Assembly: GCA_013400155.1 (NCBI GenBank)
Contig: VXBM01000097.1
Location: forward strand, 1 to 64,000
Length of the DNA: 64,000 nucleotides
Direction: 5' to 3'
Source of the DNA: Helopsaltes ochotensis
Lineage: Eukaryota > Chordata > Aves > Passeriformes > Locustellidae
The notes under the pieces are model-generated. The model had not been told where the DNA came from and did no database searches. It saw nothing but the letters and a program-made list of their open reading frames with translations. Each line of letters opens with the position of its first letter. Position 1 is the stretch's first letter. Positions 25,080 to 36,480 of the stretch are shown here, piece by piece. The position numbers were made by a program, and so were the translations under genes.

Positions 25080-26035
25080 TTGCACACGTGTGCGTACTGA
25101 TTCCTTCAAGGATATGTTTCCTCGCTTGGCTTTGCCCGCTGGGATGCAGGGGATGTGAGAGGGATAGGGGTGGCTGTATCCGGCGAGCTCGAATCAATTT
25201 CAGATGCATCACAGCTGCTAATGCCAAACCTGTTCCTGTGTTTGTTTCGCTTCAGCTGAGAATTACACCTTCCCGTCTTGTATCTCAGAATGATGGAAAA
25301 TGTCCCTCCCATGAAACACCCCTTCAGTATATCTCTAAACCAACTCATCAGCAACTTCTCATTTCTCCCTCCAAAACCTTGAATGTAAAACCTTGGGCTG
25401 CTGAATTATTATTACTGTATCGGAAGGAATCACACTATCTTCTTCTTACTCCAAAGATTTTACAATTAGTCCTCCAGCACAATATCTTCTCCTCTCCCTC
25501 TCCATAGTAACAGGGGAACTGTTATTTTTGTATATTTGTTAGGAATGTAGTTAGCATCCACTGAATAAACTCAGAGAGCAATATTTCACATAGAATAATT
25601 ATGAATATGTATTTACTTGAATAAGCTGTTGGTTTTGCATGAATTCTGCACTCTGTTTCTTAGGCAAATATGCTAATGATTGATGTGTGAAAATTTACTT
25701 TATTTTGGGCTTGTAAGACTAACTAACACAGTGATCCAAATCCAGAAAATTGTTTCCTTACGCCTAAGGAACCATAACAATTACAGGAATATTCCAGGGA
25801 AGTTGATTACTAATACATCAAACCCTTCTCTATGGATATGATGATTTTGCAGCAATATTTCCAAACAAAATTTACTTTGCTGCTGTCTCTTGGCACTGGT
25901 ATTCAATCAAGTCCTCATGGCTGTATCAGCTGTACCAGGAGACCAACGACATTAGAATCATTTCACATGGTCTCTGTGACAAAACCTGGTGACAACACCC
26001 TGGGCAGTGATGCCAGTGGGCACTAAAAGGGGCAG
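25080..26035. other. Non-coding sequence, no gene seen
   Basis: AT-rich sequence with octamer-like and homeodomain-like words around 25650-25690 (ATGCTAAT, TGATTGAT). These are only suggestive of a regulatory element. No exon or repeat was recognised before the CR1 element begins. Confidence 0.4.
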
Positions 26036-26039
26036 TGCC

Positions 26040-26570
26040 AGAGGGCCATGGCCATCTCAGTAGGCACTGGGGAGCAGTGGGTGTTGTTTACCTGAACTTC
26101 AACACCAGGCTTTTGACAGCCTCCTGTAGTATCCTGGGTGCTGAGCTGGAGACAAGAGGATTGAGCAGGAGGATGAGTGGAAAATTGACTGGACCACAGG
26201 GCTCCAGGTATTCCATGCAGCAGATCAGAGCTGAAGTAGTGACTGGTGGTGCTCCTCAGAGTTCACTGCAGGGTCTGATATTATTTAATGTCCTCTTTAA
26301 AGCTAGACAGTGGAGTGGGATGGAGCCTCTCCAAGTTCACTGATGACCCAAAACTGGTGGAAGAGTCAATGCACTGAAGGCTAGGGCATTGAAGAGGGGA
26401 TGACAACTGGCTGGAGAAATGGGTTGAGAGAAAATTCATAAAGTCCAATAAAGGCAAATGCGAAGTCCTGCGCCCAGTAAGGAATAATGTCCTGCAACTG
26501 CACAGGCTGGACTTGCTAGAAAGCAGCTTTCAAGCTGAGACCCAGAGGTCCTGATAGACAACAAGTTGAG
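26040..26570 (+). mobile_element. CR1 LINE, decayed ORF2 (reverse transcriptase) segment
   Basis: A 5'-truncated, mutated copy of the end of CR1 ORF2. The frame open from 26035 reads VYLNFN near 26085 (family: VYLDFSKAF). It also reads GGAPQSSLQGLILFN at 26245-26289, the degenerate form of the reverse-transcriptase motif GxPQGSxLGPxLFN. The ASP-ASP motif region follows as a mutated 'DDPK' (near 26342) in another frame. A later block resembles 'FNKGKCKVL' (near 26440-26475). Stops and frameshifts make it inactive. The element is split by a second CR1 tail at 26571 and seems to resume at 26764. CR1 is the dominant avian non-LTR retrotransposon and is normally 5'-truncated. Confidence 0.85.
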
Positions 26571-26763
26571 TGGTGAGGCTCTGGCACAGGTTGCTCAGAG
26601 GCATTGTGGATGCCGCATCCCTGGAAGTATTCAAGGCCAGGTTGGATGATGCTTTGAGCAACCTGGTCTAATGGAAGATGTCCCTGCCCATGGTGGGGGA
26701 TTGGAATGATGTGATCTTTAAGGTCCCTTCCAACCCAAACCATTTTATGATTCTGTTCTGGGT
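26571..26763 (+). mobile_element. CR1 LINE 3' end, apparently inserted into the older CR1
   Basis: A clear CR1 3' terminal segment: 'CACAGGTTGCTCAGAGGC', 'ATCCCTGGAAGTATTCAAGG', 'AGGTTGGATGATGCTTTGAG', 'GATCTTTAAGGTCCCTTCC', then the tail ATGATTCTG near 26755. It is well preserved compared with both flanks, which belong to an older CR1. CAAGTTGAG (26562-26570) and CAAGTTCAG (26764-26772) may be a short target-site duplication with one mismatch. Confidence 0.85.
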
Positions 26764-27200
26764 CAAGTTCAGCAAAAAACACCAAGATGCTCAGGGTGCT
26801 GGAGCATATGGAGTACAAGGACAGGTTGAGAAAGATGGTTGTTCATCTGGAGAAGAGATGGCTCAAGGAGTATCTTATTGCTCTCTGTAACTACCTAATA
26901 AATGATAATAGACAGGATGGAGCCAGACTCTTCCTGAGGGTGCACTATGAAAGGCAAGAGGCAGTGAATCCCAGCTGCAGCAAGGTGGATCCCAGTTAGA
27001 TATGAGGAGAAAAACTTCCTGATAAAGAAGATCAAGTGCTAGAATAAGTGCTCAGAGAGGTTGTAAGCTCTCCATTCTTGGATATACTCAAAACCTATCT
27101 GGATAAGGCCCAGAGTACCCCCATCTCACTTCAAAGCTGACCCTATTTTGAGCAGGAGTATGGACCAGACATGAAAGCTGCCTTCCAGCTTATTTTATGG
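26764..27200 (+). mobile_element. Older CR1 LINE, 3' portion (continuation)
   Basis: This follows the order of the end of CR1 ORF2 and its 3' region: 'GGTGCTGGAGCATATGGAG', 'TCATCTGGAGAAGAGATGG', 'GGATGGAGCCAGACTCTTCC', 'GTGCTCAGAGAGGTTGTAAG', 'GATATACTCAAAACCTATCT' and a decayed tail 'GGACCAGACATG...CCTTCCAGCT'. It is more diverged than the inserted copy just upstream and is probably the same element as 26040-26570. Confidence 0.8.
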
Positions 27201-27204
27201 GGAG

Positions 27205-28340
27205 TTTATGGCAAACACTTCTAGTGGATTTTGCACTTGGAAACTACTCCTTTTATCTGTATTTTGGATATCTTTCATGTCACAGTAAATTTCACCAGAA
27301 AGGCATCCAAAGAATGGGAGTTTTGCCAAAGAAAATGAGTGCTGAGACTAATTTGTATCATGACAGTCTGGCTATGAATTTATAATTGTATCACTCTAAG
27401 CCCTGACTGGTTCCATACCTACGGTTCTCTGTAGCTGAACATTAATCACCAGCTTCTAGGGATGAAAACCTTCCGGAGCTTTCATCCCCAGCTTTGTGGG
27501 GGATGCAAGCTGTGCCCTTCCGTGGGCAGCCACAGTCCTTGGCTCTGTGTTTCCAGCCTGCCTGCCTGCACTGAGCAGCCTGTGCAACCCCACAGAAGTC
27601 TGGAGATCTGTGACCACTCTTTAGAGCAAATGTCAAGGAGCCAAACGTGCAGCCTGAGTGTCTCCTGCATCAGTTGCACGTGGAGAACTATGCAGAGAAC
27701 TTCCCAGCTGTCCTGAATGTTAGTCATCAGGAATTTTATGCTGTTGACATAAATGACATCAAGATTTCACAGCACCCTTCCCTTAAACACATGCATTCAA
27801 ATCCTAGAGGCAATGTTTAATGCGAAAACAAGTTAAATAAGCAGGTTTGCACAAAACCACCACCTTTTTTTTTTTTGGTGCTTTTCTTTTTGAAATGTGA
27901 ATGGGACTTGGCTTGCAAACTGAATTTAATTTTTCAGTCCTGATGCTAAACCAGAAACAAGTGTCTTGATGTGAGTTTGTATCTGGAGCTGCATGCTTTG
28001 CACTTTGCTCAGCCATTTCAGTGGCAGAGCACCTATTCTTCCAATTCTCTGGCTGATGTGCTCAATGAACCATACACTGAGAAGTGCTCCAAATTGTTTA
28101 AGAAGCTTTCTTAAGCCCACAAAGATAATTTTCATCTCTGTTTATATGGCAAACAAATATGTAAGAGGAATTAAACTAGTGGGTAGCTTCATGTTACAAG
28201 ATTTTTTAGCATTGCTCTATTAATGTGACTGATTGAGTACAAGATGTGTTGCTTGCCATTTCCTGGAATGAAAAAATGAGCTGTTGAGTCTTAATGTGCT
28301 ATTCCAATTATGGTTATAAAATACTGAATCAAGTCTTTCT
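27205..28340. other. Non-coding sequence, no gene seen
   Basis: No supported exon or repeat. A T run lies at 27865-27876. Confidence 0.5.
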
Positions 28341-28341
28341 T

Positions 28342-28364
28342 AAAACAAAACAAAACAAAAACCA

Positions 28365-28403
<39 letters not shown>

Positions 28404-28463
28404 AACAAAACAAAACAAAAAAAAAAANAAAAAAAAAAACAACCAAAAAAAAAAGAGAGAGAG
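28342..28463. repeat. (AAAAC)n / (AAC)n / poly-A tract with one undetermined base
   Basis: AAAAC units lead into about a dozen AAC units, then AAAAC again, then a poly-A run interrupted by a single N at 28428, ending in (GA)n. The N marks a base the assembly could not call in a homopolymer, so the true length is uncertain. The Asn/Lys-rich and Phe/Val/Cys-rich frames across it are not genes. Confidence 0.95.
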
Positions 28464-31400
28464 AACCATTTGGAATTAAACAGTTCAACAGAATTAATAA
28501 TGATTCCAGATGGGCCTGTATTTGGCACTAAGAAGTGTGTGAAAGGAAACATTTTCAACCAGAAGCTTGAATCATTTATAAGAGTTCTTGAGAGATTTTT
28601 CACTAGTAAAGATGCCCTTTCAGCCTCTGCACATTTGGAGCTAACAAAGGAAGTGACACTCAGTGAGTGAAAATCTTGGCATTGGTGAAAAACACACATA
28701 TGTTCACAAGCAGAAGTACCTGAAATAGTACAATTAGCAAAGCCAGGTTCTTGACATGCTCTCAGCTCCTTGTTTCCCTATGAGTAAAAGAGGAAGAGCA
28801 GTTCCTCACCTTGAAATAGTACTGAAAATATGAAATCTTTTGAGACTTTGGGGTAAATAGATACCATGGCACTGACACCTGTAGCAATATGGTGAGAATA
28901 AAGGCAACTTCCGCTTGCAAGTTAAAGTTTTCTTAGATCTGGGAGAGACAAGACACTGGGCCAAAATGAGAGAGGTCTATGTTTGACAGCAATTATTTAC
29001 TGTCTAATGTTGGGCAAACTTGAGACTACTGGAGGCGGCAAAAGGCAGAGTTACAAGCTCTTATCCAAAAATGAACACTATCTAATGAACTATTTGTCTC
29101 CCTCTTCCATGGCATCCCTGTCATAACCACAAAGTATTTAGCAGACTTTTAACTTTCTAAAATGCAAGTCAATAGTTGGAATTAGCGAAAAAGTTAGCAT
29201 TGAGTGGTCAATCAGCCTCTTTACTGGTCACCCTGATTCATGGATTATATTAAACAGAGAAACAAGGAAATAGATTACTCACACTTCATGTATTACATTA
29301 AATCAATTATTAATAGACAGCTGGGAATCTCACTGCCTTGTACTCTCTTATGAACTTGTGGGAATGATGAGCACCAAAGCAGAAGACTGCCCCAAACCAC
29401 TTTTTAAAGCAATTACAGTGTTAGCCTGGTGTCAGTTAATGGAAATTACTGAACTTTGCATCCTGCCTCTTCTGTGATTTACAGCCCATTCCTTGATCAA
29501 GACTTTAGGGAGCATGTCTTTTTCAGGGGGAGTGGAAATGACAACATGTGGCTTCTATCTCATATTACATCCATTTGTAACCTGCAGATTTAACTTCTTT
29601 TCTTCCTATAAAGCCTGAGAGACAAACCCTCCTCCCTCTGCCCCACTGCAGCTAGCTCCCAATGCCACAGAATCTCTCCTTGCCAAATTCCACCCTTTTA
29701 TTCCAATGTCCCTTTCCTTTATTTCACCACTTTAACACTTTGTCTGCTAATGCCAGTCTTTCTTTGCACATAAGACTGCCCAATTATTCATAATTTCTGG
29801 GCCCGGGTTCAACAAGTCTGTTTGGACACGATAGTTGCTCTGCACACACAACTTCCCTTCATATTGGTGATCCTGAGGCTTGTATCAGGCTCCCTAGAGT
29901 TTATCCTTTTTAATGAATAAATGGCATTCTTATTTACCTGGTTTAAAATGTTAAAAAATGATTCCACATGCAAGTGATTGGATTCCATTTCTTCCTAGAG
30001 CCATCACATGCCGACAGTCTTATGGCTTTATGCTGTTAGTGTCATGATCCTCATTATGATTTCAAGGCAGATGCATTGTGATCAGGAATTCCATTCACTA
30101 ATTCCAATTGTTGAAAATAACAAGAATTTAGCCTTTAATGTTTCATTTTTAATTGCATCTTAATGCTTAAGCAGTGTATCTTTACCTTCTATTAATTCTA
30201 AACTTAAGAAATATCGAAACTGGTCCTTTCACTTTCTGAATTTCCCAGGCCTTCAGTTCTTTCCCCTTTACAGCTGCATGGCCTTGGGAAAAAACAAAAT
30301 AAACCAAGACCTTGCAGGCTGTATATTGAATGTAGGCGAGTTTCCATGTTGTCCATGTACTGTGTGCTCTGCAAGCTGTGCTCCCTGCTCTCTTCGGCTT
30401 TAAGAAGGTGCTGTGAGCACAGGCACAGCTGCTTCTTCATCCTCAACATGAATTTATCCCTTCTAAAGTGGTTCACAAGGTTGCTGAGTGCCTTCTTGTT
30501 CTTGCCTGTTTTGTGCTCTTTTGCTAAAAGGATTGGTAGAGAATCTGATCATGTGCTTTTTCTTCTCTCTGCCTTATTCAGCAGCCTCTGTGGGAGTGAA
30601 ATGTATCGTGTTGTCCACAGTTCTGTAACTTTTCCATTCATCCAGTATGTTCAGATGAATCTGACTTTCAAGTGTTTAAACCAAAACCCATCCAAGCAGA
30701 TGGAAAAATTTCTAATTCCCTCAGTTTCTGGGCCTCATAAACTTGGCTTGTCTCTGCAAGTCCTTGCACCTTTTGTATAATTATTTATAACTTTGTAAAG
30801 TTGTTCAGAAGTTTTCTGAATGTTGCCCAAATGAAATATCAGGGCTTCACACCCCTTCTGTGGAGCTGTAGATGAGCTAGAAAACTCAGAAATCTTTTTC
30901 TGCTGAATAAAATAATACTAAAGATTTGGAGTTAATGTTGGGCTTAGGCAGGCAGAGCAAAGCACCAGCAACTCTGCCTAGGAAATATAGGGAGAAAAGC
31001 CAAACCTCATAAACATTTCCTTTCAAGGAAAATAGGTTTTGGAGCAATGTAAATAAAGACATTACCAAAACCATATTTTTCTTCTAGGACAGCACCATCC
31101 AGAAAGGATGCTTTTTTCCATATAGGAAATAAAGTCTGTGAAAAACTGTCAAAATCTCTCAATAGCAAAGCAATCTAGACAAGAATAGGAACAATCAAAT
31201 TAAAATTAACCTCCTTTTTTAGGATTGTGGGACCTGTCTGTGAGTTTATGTTTTGTTGGGGTTTTGGCTTGTTTGGGTTTTTTTGCTTGAAGGCCTCATT
31301 TTCCGCCAAAAGATCAACTTCAACAGAATTTTCAACCTCTGCTTTTGTACGTTTCCACAAAATAGCAGATGCTAATGCTAGCATTTACTCACAAAAACGA

Positions 31401-32430
31401 CTTCAGATTTGAATGAGCCACTAGGAAAAATGCAACCTTGCTGCTGCTCCTTGCTAGGAGACAGCCTTCCTGCCTTTTTCCTGACCCAGCCCACAATAAA
31501 GGTATGAGTTGGGACTTGAATCCTGCAAGACCCTGTGGCAGGCTGGATTATTCACTTACTGATAGCTGTATTGCAGTAGTGTGACACAGGCTTCAGGTCT
31601 GCACCTGCACAGCATTACTTCATTTTTTTGAGATATATCCTGCTATCCTTAACAACCCCTTTGAAAGCATGAGAGGCTTTTATCCATTCCCTTCTGATTG
31701 GGAAAGGGGAGAGCAGTTCCCAGCCCATTCCTTGGTCTCTAACAAAGCCTTGCTGCCCCAGTGGCAGGATCCCAGGGAGGAGAAATTAAAATGAGGGAGA
31801 AGGCTGTACTTCTAATGTAGATCCTGGGTCATTACATAACTACCTGGGCTTGCGGGCACACCACACCTGTAGGAAAGGAAAAGCTACAAACCCGAAGTGA
31901 TTGTTTATAGCTACGATTTTTCTTCTTAAAAATGCATATTTGCAGCAGAACCACGCGTATTTCTGCTGTACCGGAAAAAGGCATTTGAATGAACTGGCAG
32001 ATTCTAAAGCCCACTAGAAAGTGAAGCTCACTTCTGCTTTCCCAGTTGCCTAGGTGATTAACATGAGACAAACACAGTTCTTCCTATGGTTAGTCTTAAA
32101 ACCTTAAGACAAAGAGTTTTTTGGCTTTGTGTTGCAAGATGTGAAGGTGTTTCAACAGCCGGATTTCTCAAGAGCTGTGCGCTCCTCCTGTCCCTTTTCT
32201 TGTATGGCATTTCTGCTGTGAAGGTCACCTTCCAGTCACTATCTGAGCACCCTCCAAGCTGTCTTAGGGCCGGGAGGGGACACTGTCCCTGGGGGCAACC
32301 AAGTTCAGAGGGTGTGTGCCTGTATGTAAAGCTCCCAGGAGTTAAAAATACCAAGCCACACGCAATTATCTTTAGTGCCATTAACACCCTGTAAGCACCA
32401 GAGCGGCCGAAGGCGGCGGGCCGTGAGAAG
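28464..32430. other. Non-coding sequence, no gene seen
   Basis: This holds a 144-codon plus-strand frame (30346-30780) with no domain, no splice support and chance length. The AT-rich stretch 29100-29500 has homeodomain-like words and could be a conserved element, but conservation cannot be judged from one sequence. No transposon was recognised. Confidence 0.45.
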
Positions 32431-32435
32431 GAGCA

Positions 32436-32640
32436 GATTTCTGGGCTGGGAGTCAGAACAGCAGGCTTCTGTCTCTGGCGTCCTCACCAAACCGTGCAAC
32501 TCTGGGCTCGTCAAGTGATCGCTAATCCTCCTGCTATTCTGCCTCGGCCGTCTCTGTTTGGAGAGCAGGTCCTTTGTGACAGGGATGGCTCTCCCTGGGT
32601 GTTTGTGCAGTGCACGGCACAATGGGCCCCGCTCCCCATG
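32436..32640 (+). repeat. Old tRNA-derived SINE (MIR-like, sauropsid type)
   Basis: The sequence follows the order of the amniote MIR-like SINE family. It begins with 'CTGGGCTGGGAGTCAGAACA' and 'GGCTTCTGTCTCTGGC'. A degraded 'TCTGGGCTCGTCAAGTGATC' corresponds to the 'GGGCAAGTCACTT' box, and 'ATTCTGCCTCGGCCGTCTCT' to the 'CTCAGTTTCC' box. The 3' part has 'GTGCAGTGCACGGCACAATG'. About 205 bases with approximate edges. The assignment rests on remembered consensus order and was not aligned. Confidence 0.6.
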
Positions 32641-35502
32641 GATGGCTCCCAAACACAGAGCATTCAGACCAGGGTTCTGCTACAGAAATCATCCTGTGTG
32701 ATGGCTCAGAAAATCCGCTTCTGCTGCGTTTTTCCTTCTCCTTTCTAAGGATTTCAGGCTGCTCATAAAGCAGCATCACCAGGAGATGTGGAAATGCTGC
32801 TGCCCTTCCCTGACAGATCAGGAAAGAGAGCTACAAAAATGTGGAATGAGTTTCTCCACGTTATACAGCCTTTTCCTGCTCCTCTTTCCCCCAGATCAGT
32901 ATCATAAAGAGATAAAACCTTTTCCAAAACAAAAAATTCCCTGCATGTCTTCAAGGTTTTGCCTCTTGCTTCCTCTCCCTCTTCCTGGGCTGGGAGAATC
33001 TGCCATATCTGCAGATATGTGCTTCCTTTAATGTCTTCACTTTCTTCCATGATTCTCTGCTGACCTCTGGAAACTCTCCAGGAATTACTGGAGCAAATTT
33101 TAGCTGGGGAAAAATGGTCTCTTCTTTACAGAGGCAGCCACTATGTGTGTTATGCCTAATCCATGTTGAGGTTATAAACATCTGCATCCACTTAGCCCTA
33201 TTTACCCACACATTAGGAATTTTTTTGTGAGACTTGAACATCCACACCTTGACAGTAATAGGATTTTTTAAAAAATATTGTTTATTTTTTTAATTGGGAA
33301 GCAAAATAACATTATCACCCTTCATTTAACCTCTCAGCTCCATGGTGGAGGAGACAAAATGGCACAGGATCTATTCTAAAGATGGCAATATAGAGGTGAG
33401 GGATTACAGAATAATTTGTCTGGCTCCTACAGAAGTCAGAGATGAAGTTGGAGGGATTAGGCTGGTGGCTAAAGTAGCCCATCACCTGCTTGCTATCCAG
33501 GAGGGGAAACCATCCTCCTTTGGGCCAAAACCTTTCTATTCCTCTGCAGAGCAAAACGGAGAGCTGCCTTTTCCATCCTGTGCATGAATTTGAAGCTGCT
33601 TCAAAAAAGGAGGGTTTTTTTAAAAAAAAAAACAGGAGAAGTTATTTCAGACATGTTTCCTAGGTTGTTGTTTGCGCTTGATGTTTTCAGCTGAAGCCAA
33701 GTGGAACCAAGCAAATACAGCCCTGGCTGCGGCGCTCTGTTTCCCTGGCTGGCAGGGACACCTAGTGGGTAGGACGACGTGTGCTGGTGAAGGCAGGGGA
33801 AAACACGAGGTCTTGACTTCCCACCAAGGGCAATATTTCATTTTCTGAGTCATGGTAGTACCTAATCGATGCTGAGGTTATCCTTTGGAATTAGCATGGA
33901 GTCGGCAGGAGTTTACAGCCAAACCTCCTTCAAGGAGCAGAGTGTAATGTGAGAAGGTGATGTGAGCAGTGTTACACAAACTACAGCTAACAGGAACCAC
34001 TGCCAGCCTGGCTTTTGTGCAACTGATTCTTTTGAGGCCCTTTACAGTCATAATAACACCTACACGGGCTCTGTGTGAGAGCTGACTCGGTGCTGGCATG
34101 ATTCATCTGTGTCTGCAGTTACGCATTTCATGGGGTGTTGCATTGGGGCCACTTTTATTCTCTTGCAGACACCTACAAAATGACATTTACTGCTGCTCTC
34201 CATGGGACAGCTTCGGCAGGGAAAACCAGCAGGAAGCTTAAAAGGAAGAGGAAGGCAGTGTGACCATCTGCCTCCCCCAAACCAGCAGGGCTGTCTGGAG
34301 TCAGGGCCGGGCCCAAATCCCTCCTGCCTCCTCACTGCTCGCAGCACAGGTCAGGCTTTGCTGGCCCTGTTCCTCAAGCTCTTTACCAGATTGGATCCTT
34401 GATTGCATTCCCTTACCACATGTGTTTATGGGAAGAGGTTGTTGAATAATTTCTTTGTTTCCATTGTGGGGCTGTGGACAACTTTTTTCCTGGCCTCTTC
34501 CCAAGCACCTGTCTGAGAAGGCTGGCATGCAGATGCTGCATTCCAGATCAGTGGCATCCCTAAAATCCTCCAGCCTGTGCCAGAAACAGAGACATTACAC
34601 GTGAGAGATTTCTTGCAGGGAAAAAACAACCCCCTTTATAAACATGGTATTTTTTGTTTATTTGTTTTAGATACTTGTCCTCTGCAAACTACAAAATGCA
34701 GAAGCTGGGAAGAGGCAGCCTCCTGCCACCACTCTGAGGACATAGGCCACAAAAAGATTCTTACATTTAAAAATATAAGAGGAACTGAAGCTTTTTATTC
34801 AGAAACAGATCATCTAAGTAGCAAGAAGCAGTAATACTCTGGACATTTTGAAATCATCTTCTGATCAAATTACGTGCTAGCAGTAAAACTGACACAGTTA
34901 TGATTATTAAGCACTTTTCCTTTTTTCCCTCCTTTTACCAGGAATCCTATTTTAGGATTAAAAGGCACTTGCATCATTTCAGTCCTATATGCTGTACTAA
35001 GGAACATCTACATCATCAGCAAATACTTTTATTGTGCTGACACTGCACACAAAATGAAATGTGAAGGTACAGAGCTTTATTTTGTCATCTCTGGACTCTC
35101 AACATAATTTGAATGGCTTATGCCTCATAAGTTCCTTCATTAAAGAAGGAAACTTAATTATCATTTATAAAATTAATAAATTTGAAGGAAAGGGTAAAAA
35201 TTTCTTTTTTAAGAAATTATAAATAAAAGCTGCACAGTTTTGTAGCAGGATCTGAATATCTGTATTCTAAGTACTGATGAAACAGTAGACAATATATTTA
35301 ATAAGACTTTTGGCACTAATAACCTGAATTCATATGTATAAGCTAGGAAAATGCAGTTTATGCAAAATCATGATTATCAGTGTGTATACAAATAGATAAA
35401 AAAACTCTCAAAGTATTATTGCAAATGACTCAATGTCAAACTGGAAGGAAATTTCAAGAGAGCATTCCAAGCAGATGTGCAGAGATCTTCAGAACTGATT
35501 TT
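32641..35502. other. Non-coding sequence, no gene seen
   Basis: Contains a 16-base perfect palindrome (33004-33019, chance level) and a moderate minus-strand CTCF-like word at 33757-33771 (one core mismatch). A T7/A10 pair lies near 33614-33631. No exon or transposon was supported. Confidence 0.5.
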
Positions 35503-35850
35503 AGTCAATATTTTTATTAGTGATTTTCAGGATAAATATAGAGTACGCTTATAAAATTTGCTCAGTCTGGCAGGCAGGATCAGAATGCCAAATGCTAAAT
35601 TGAAGAGATGGTCTCAGATCAACAAGATGAAGTTCACTAATGACAAGTATGAAGTGCCACACTGCAGAGGGAGATATCAAATGCATAAATATGAATTGGC
35701 ATCAATATGAGAAAATGATACTGTGTGTGTAGTGGTTCATAAATTAAATATGACTCAACAATGTGATTATGCTGCAAAAATTGCTAATCCCACCTGGAGT
35801 TCTGTTAATAGAAGTGTTGTATGTGGAAGAGGAGAGATTGTGCAGGCATC
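35503..35850 (+). mobile_element. Ancient CR1 LINE ORF2 fragment
   Basis: Despite heavy decay two blocks translate clearly. VNIFISDF at 35504-35527 matches the CR1 'FNIFINDL' block that precedes the catalytic DD motif. HKLNMTQQCDYAAKIAN at 35738-35788 matches the conserved 'DKLNMSQQCDAAAKKAN' block further on, and runs in frame into SVNRSVVCG. Between them lie frameshifts and stops (for example around 35629-35720, where 'KCEVLH'-like sequence is still visible). It is an older CR1 lineage than those at 26 kb and 51 kb and has lost its 3' end. Inactive. Confidence 0.88.
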
Positions 35851-36480
35851 CTGCAGCTCCTTAATTACAATCTGGTCACCTGAGTAGGCCATGCTGCCCA
35901 TCACGTCCCAGACCTTCCCTCTGCTCCCTCTCCAGACCCTATCCTCAGCCACAGCCATTCTTTGCTGCCTTTCTCTGTGAAGGATCCTTGACCTCTTCTT
36001 CTGTTTGGAAAACTGCTTCTTCTTATGAAAATGAGTTACAGGTGATGCCAGGGGTGGTCTCCATATGAATCCCATAGGCACATCCTATATGGATCCCACA
36101 GGGGCGTGACATGTGCTGCTCAGAGGAAGCTTGCACGGACTCTCCAAGGAGGGCACGTGCTGCTCTCGCAGAGGTGCTGGCTTCTGGCAGCTCTGTGGGA
36201 GCATCACTCAAACCAGGGCAAGGCTATCACTTCCAGGTGCAGATCCATTCCAACGGGAAACAAAACAAAAGGAGACCGTGTCCTGAGAATTACCACTGTC
36301 CATGGCAAGAGGACAACACGGAGGATTTCGTTGCATCTTTTTTTAATCCCAGCAAAATTTTTGGGTGTTTGGTTGTGGGAGTTTTTTTGAATTACTCAGG
36401 ATTTAATTTACCCATTACCATCCCCATTGCACCGTGTGATGACCAAGGGAGCTGCCCCAGGACTGTGACACTGCCACAGC
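35851..36480. other. Non-coding sequence approaching a CpG cluster
   Basis: The longest open frame of the window (36111-36680, 189 codons) starts here. It has no domain, no conserved motif and no exon structure, and other frames overlap it on both strands. It is treated as chance. Confidence 0.45.

Noticed and set aside
26103..26128. REST/NRSF-like site (TTCAACACC...GACAGCC)
   Set aside because: It lies in CR1 ORF2, where this wording is explained by the element's coding sequence.
28291..28488. Asn/Lys-rich and Val/Phe-rich frames
   Set aside because: Direct translations of the (AAC)n and poly-A tract.
29801..29820. GGGTTCAACAAG resembling a tRNA B box
   Set aside because: There is no matching A box upstream and no cloverleaf could be drawn.
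33004..33019. Perfect 16-base palindrome CATATCTGCAGATATG
   Set aside because: About one such palindrome is expected by chance in a window this size.
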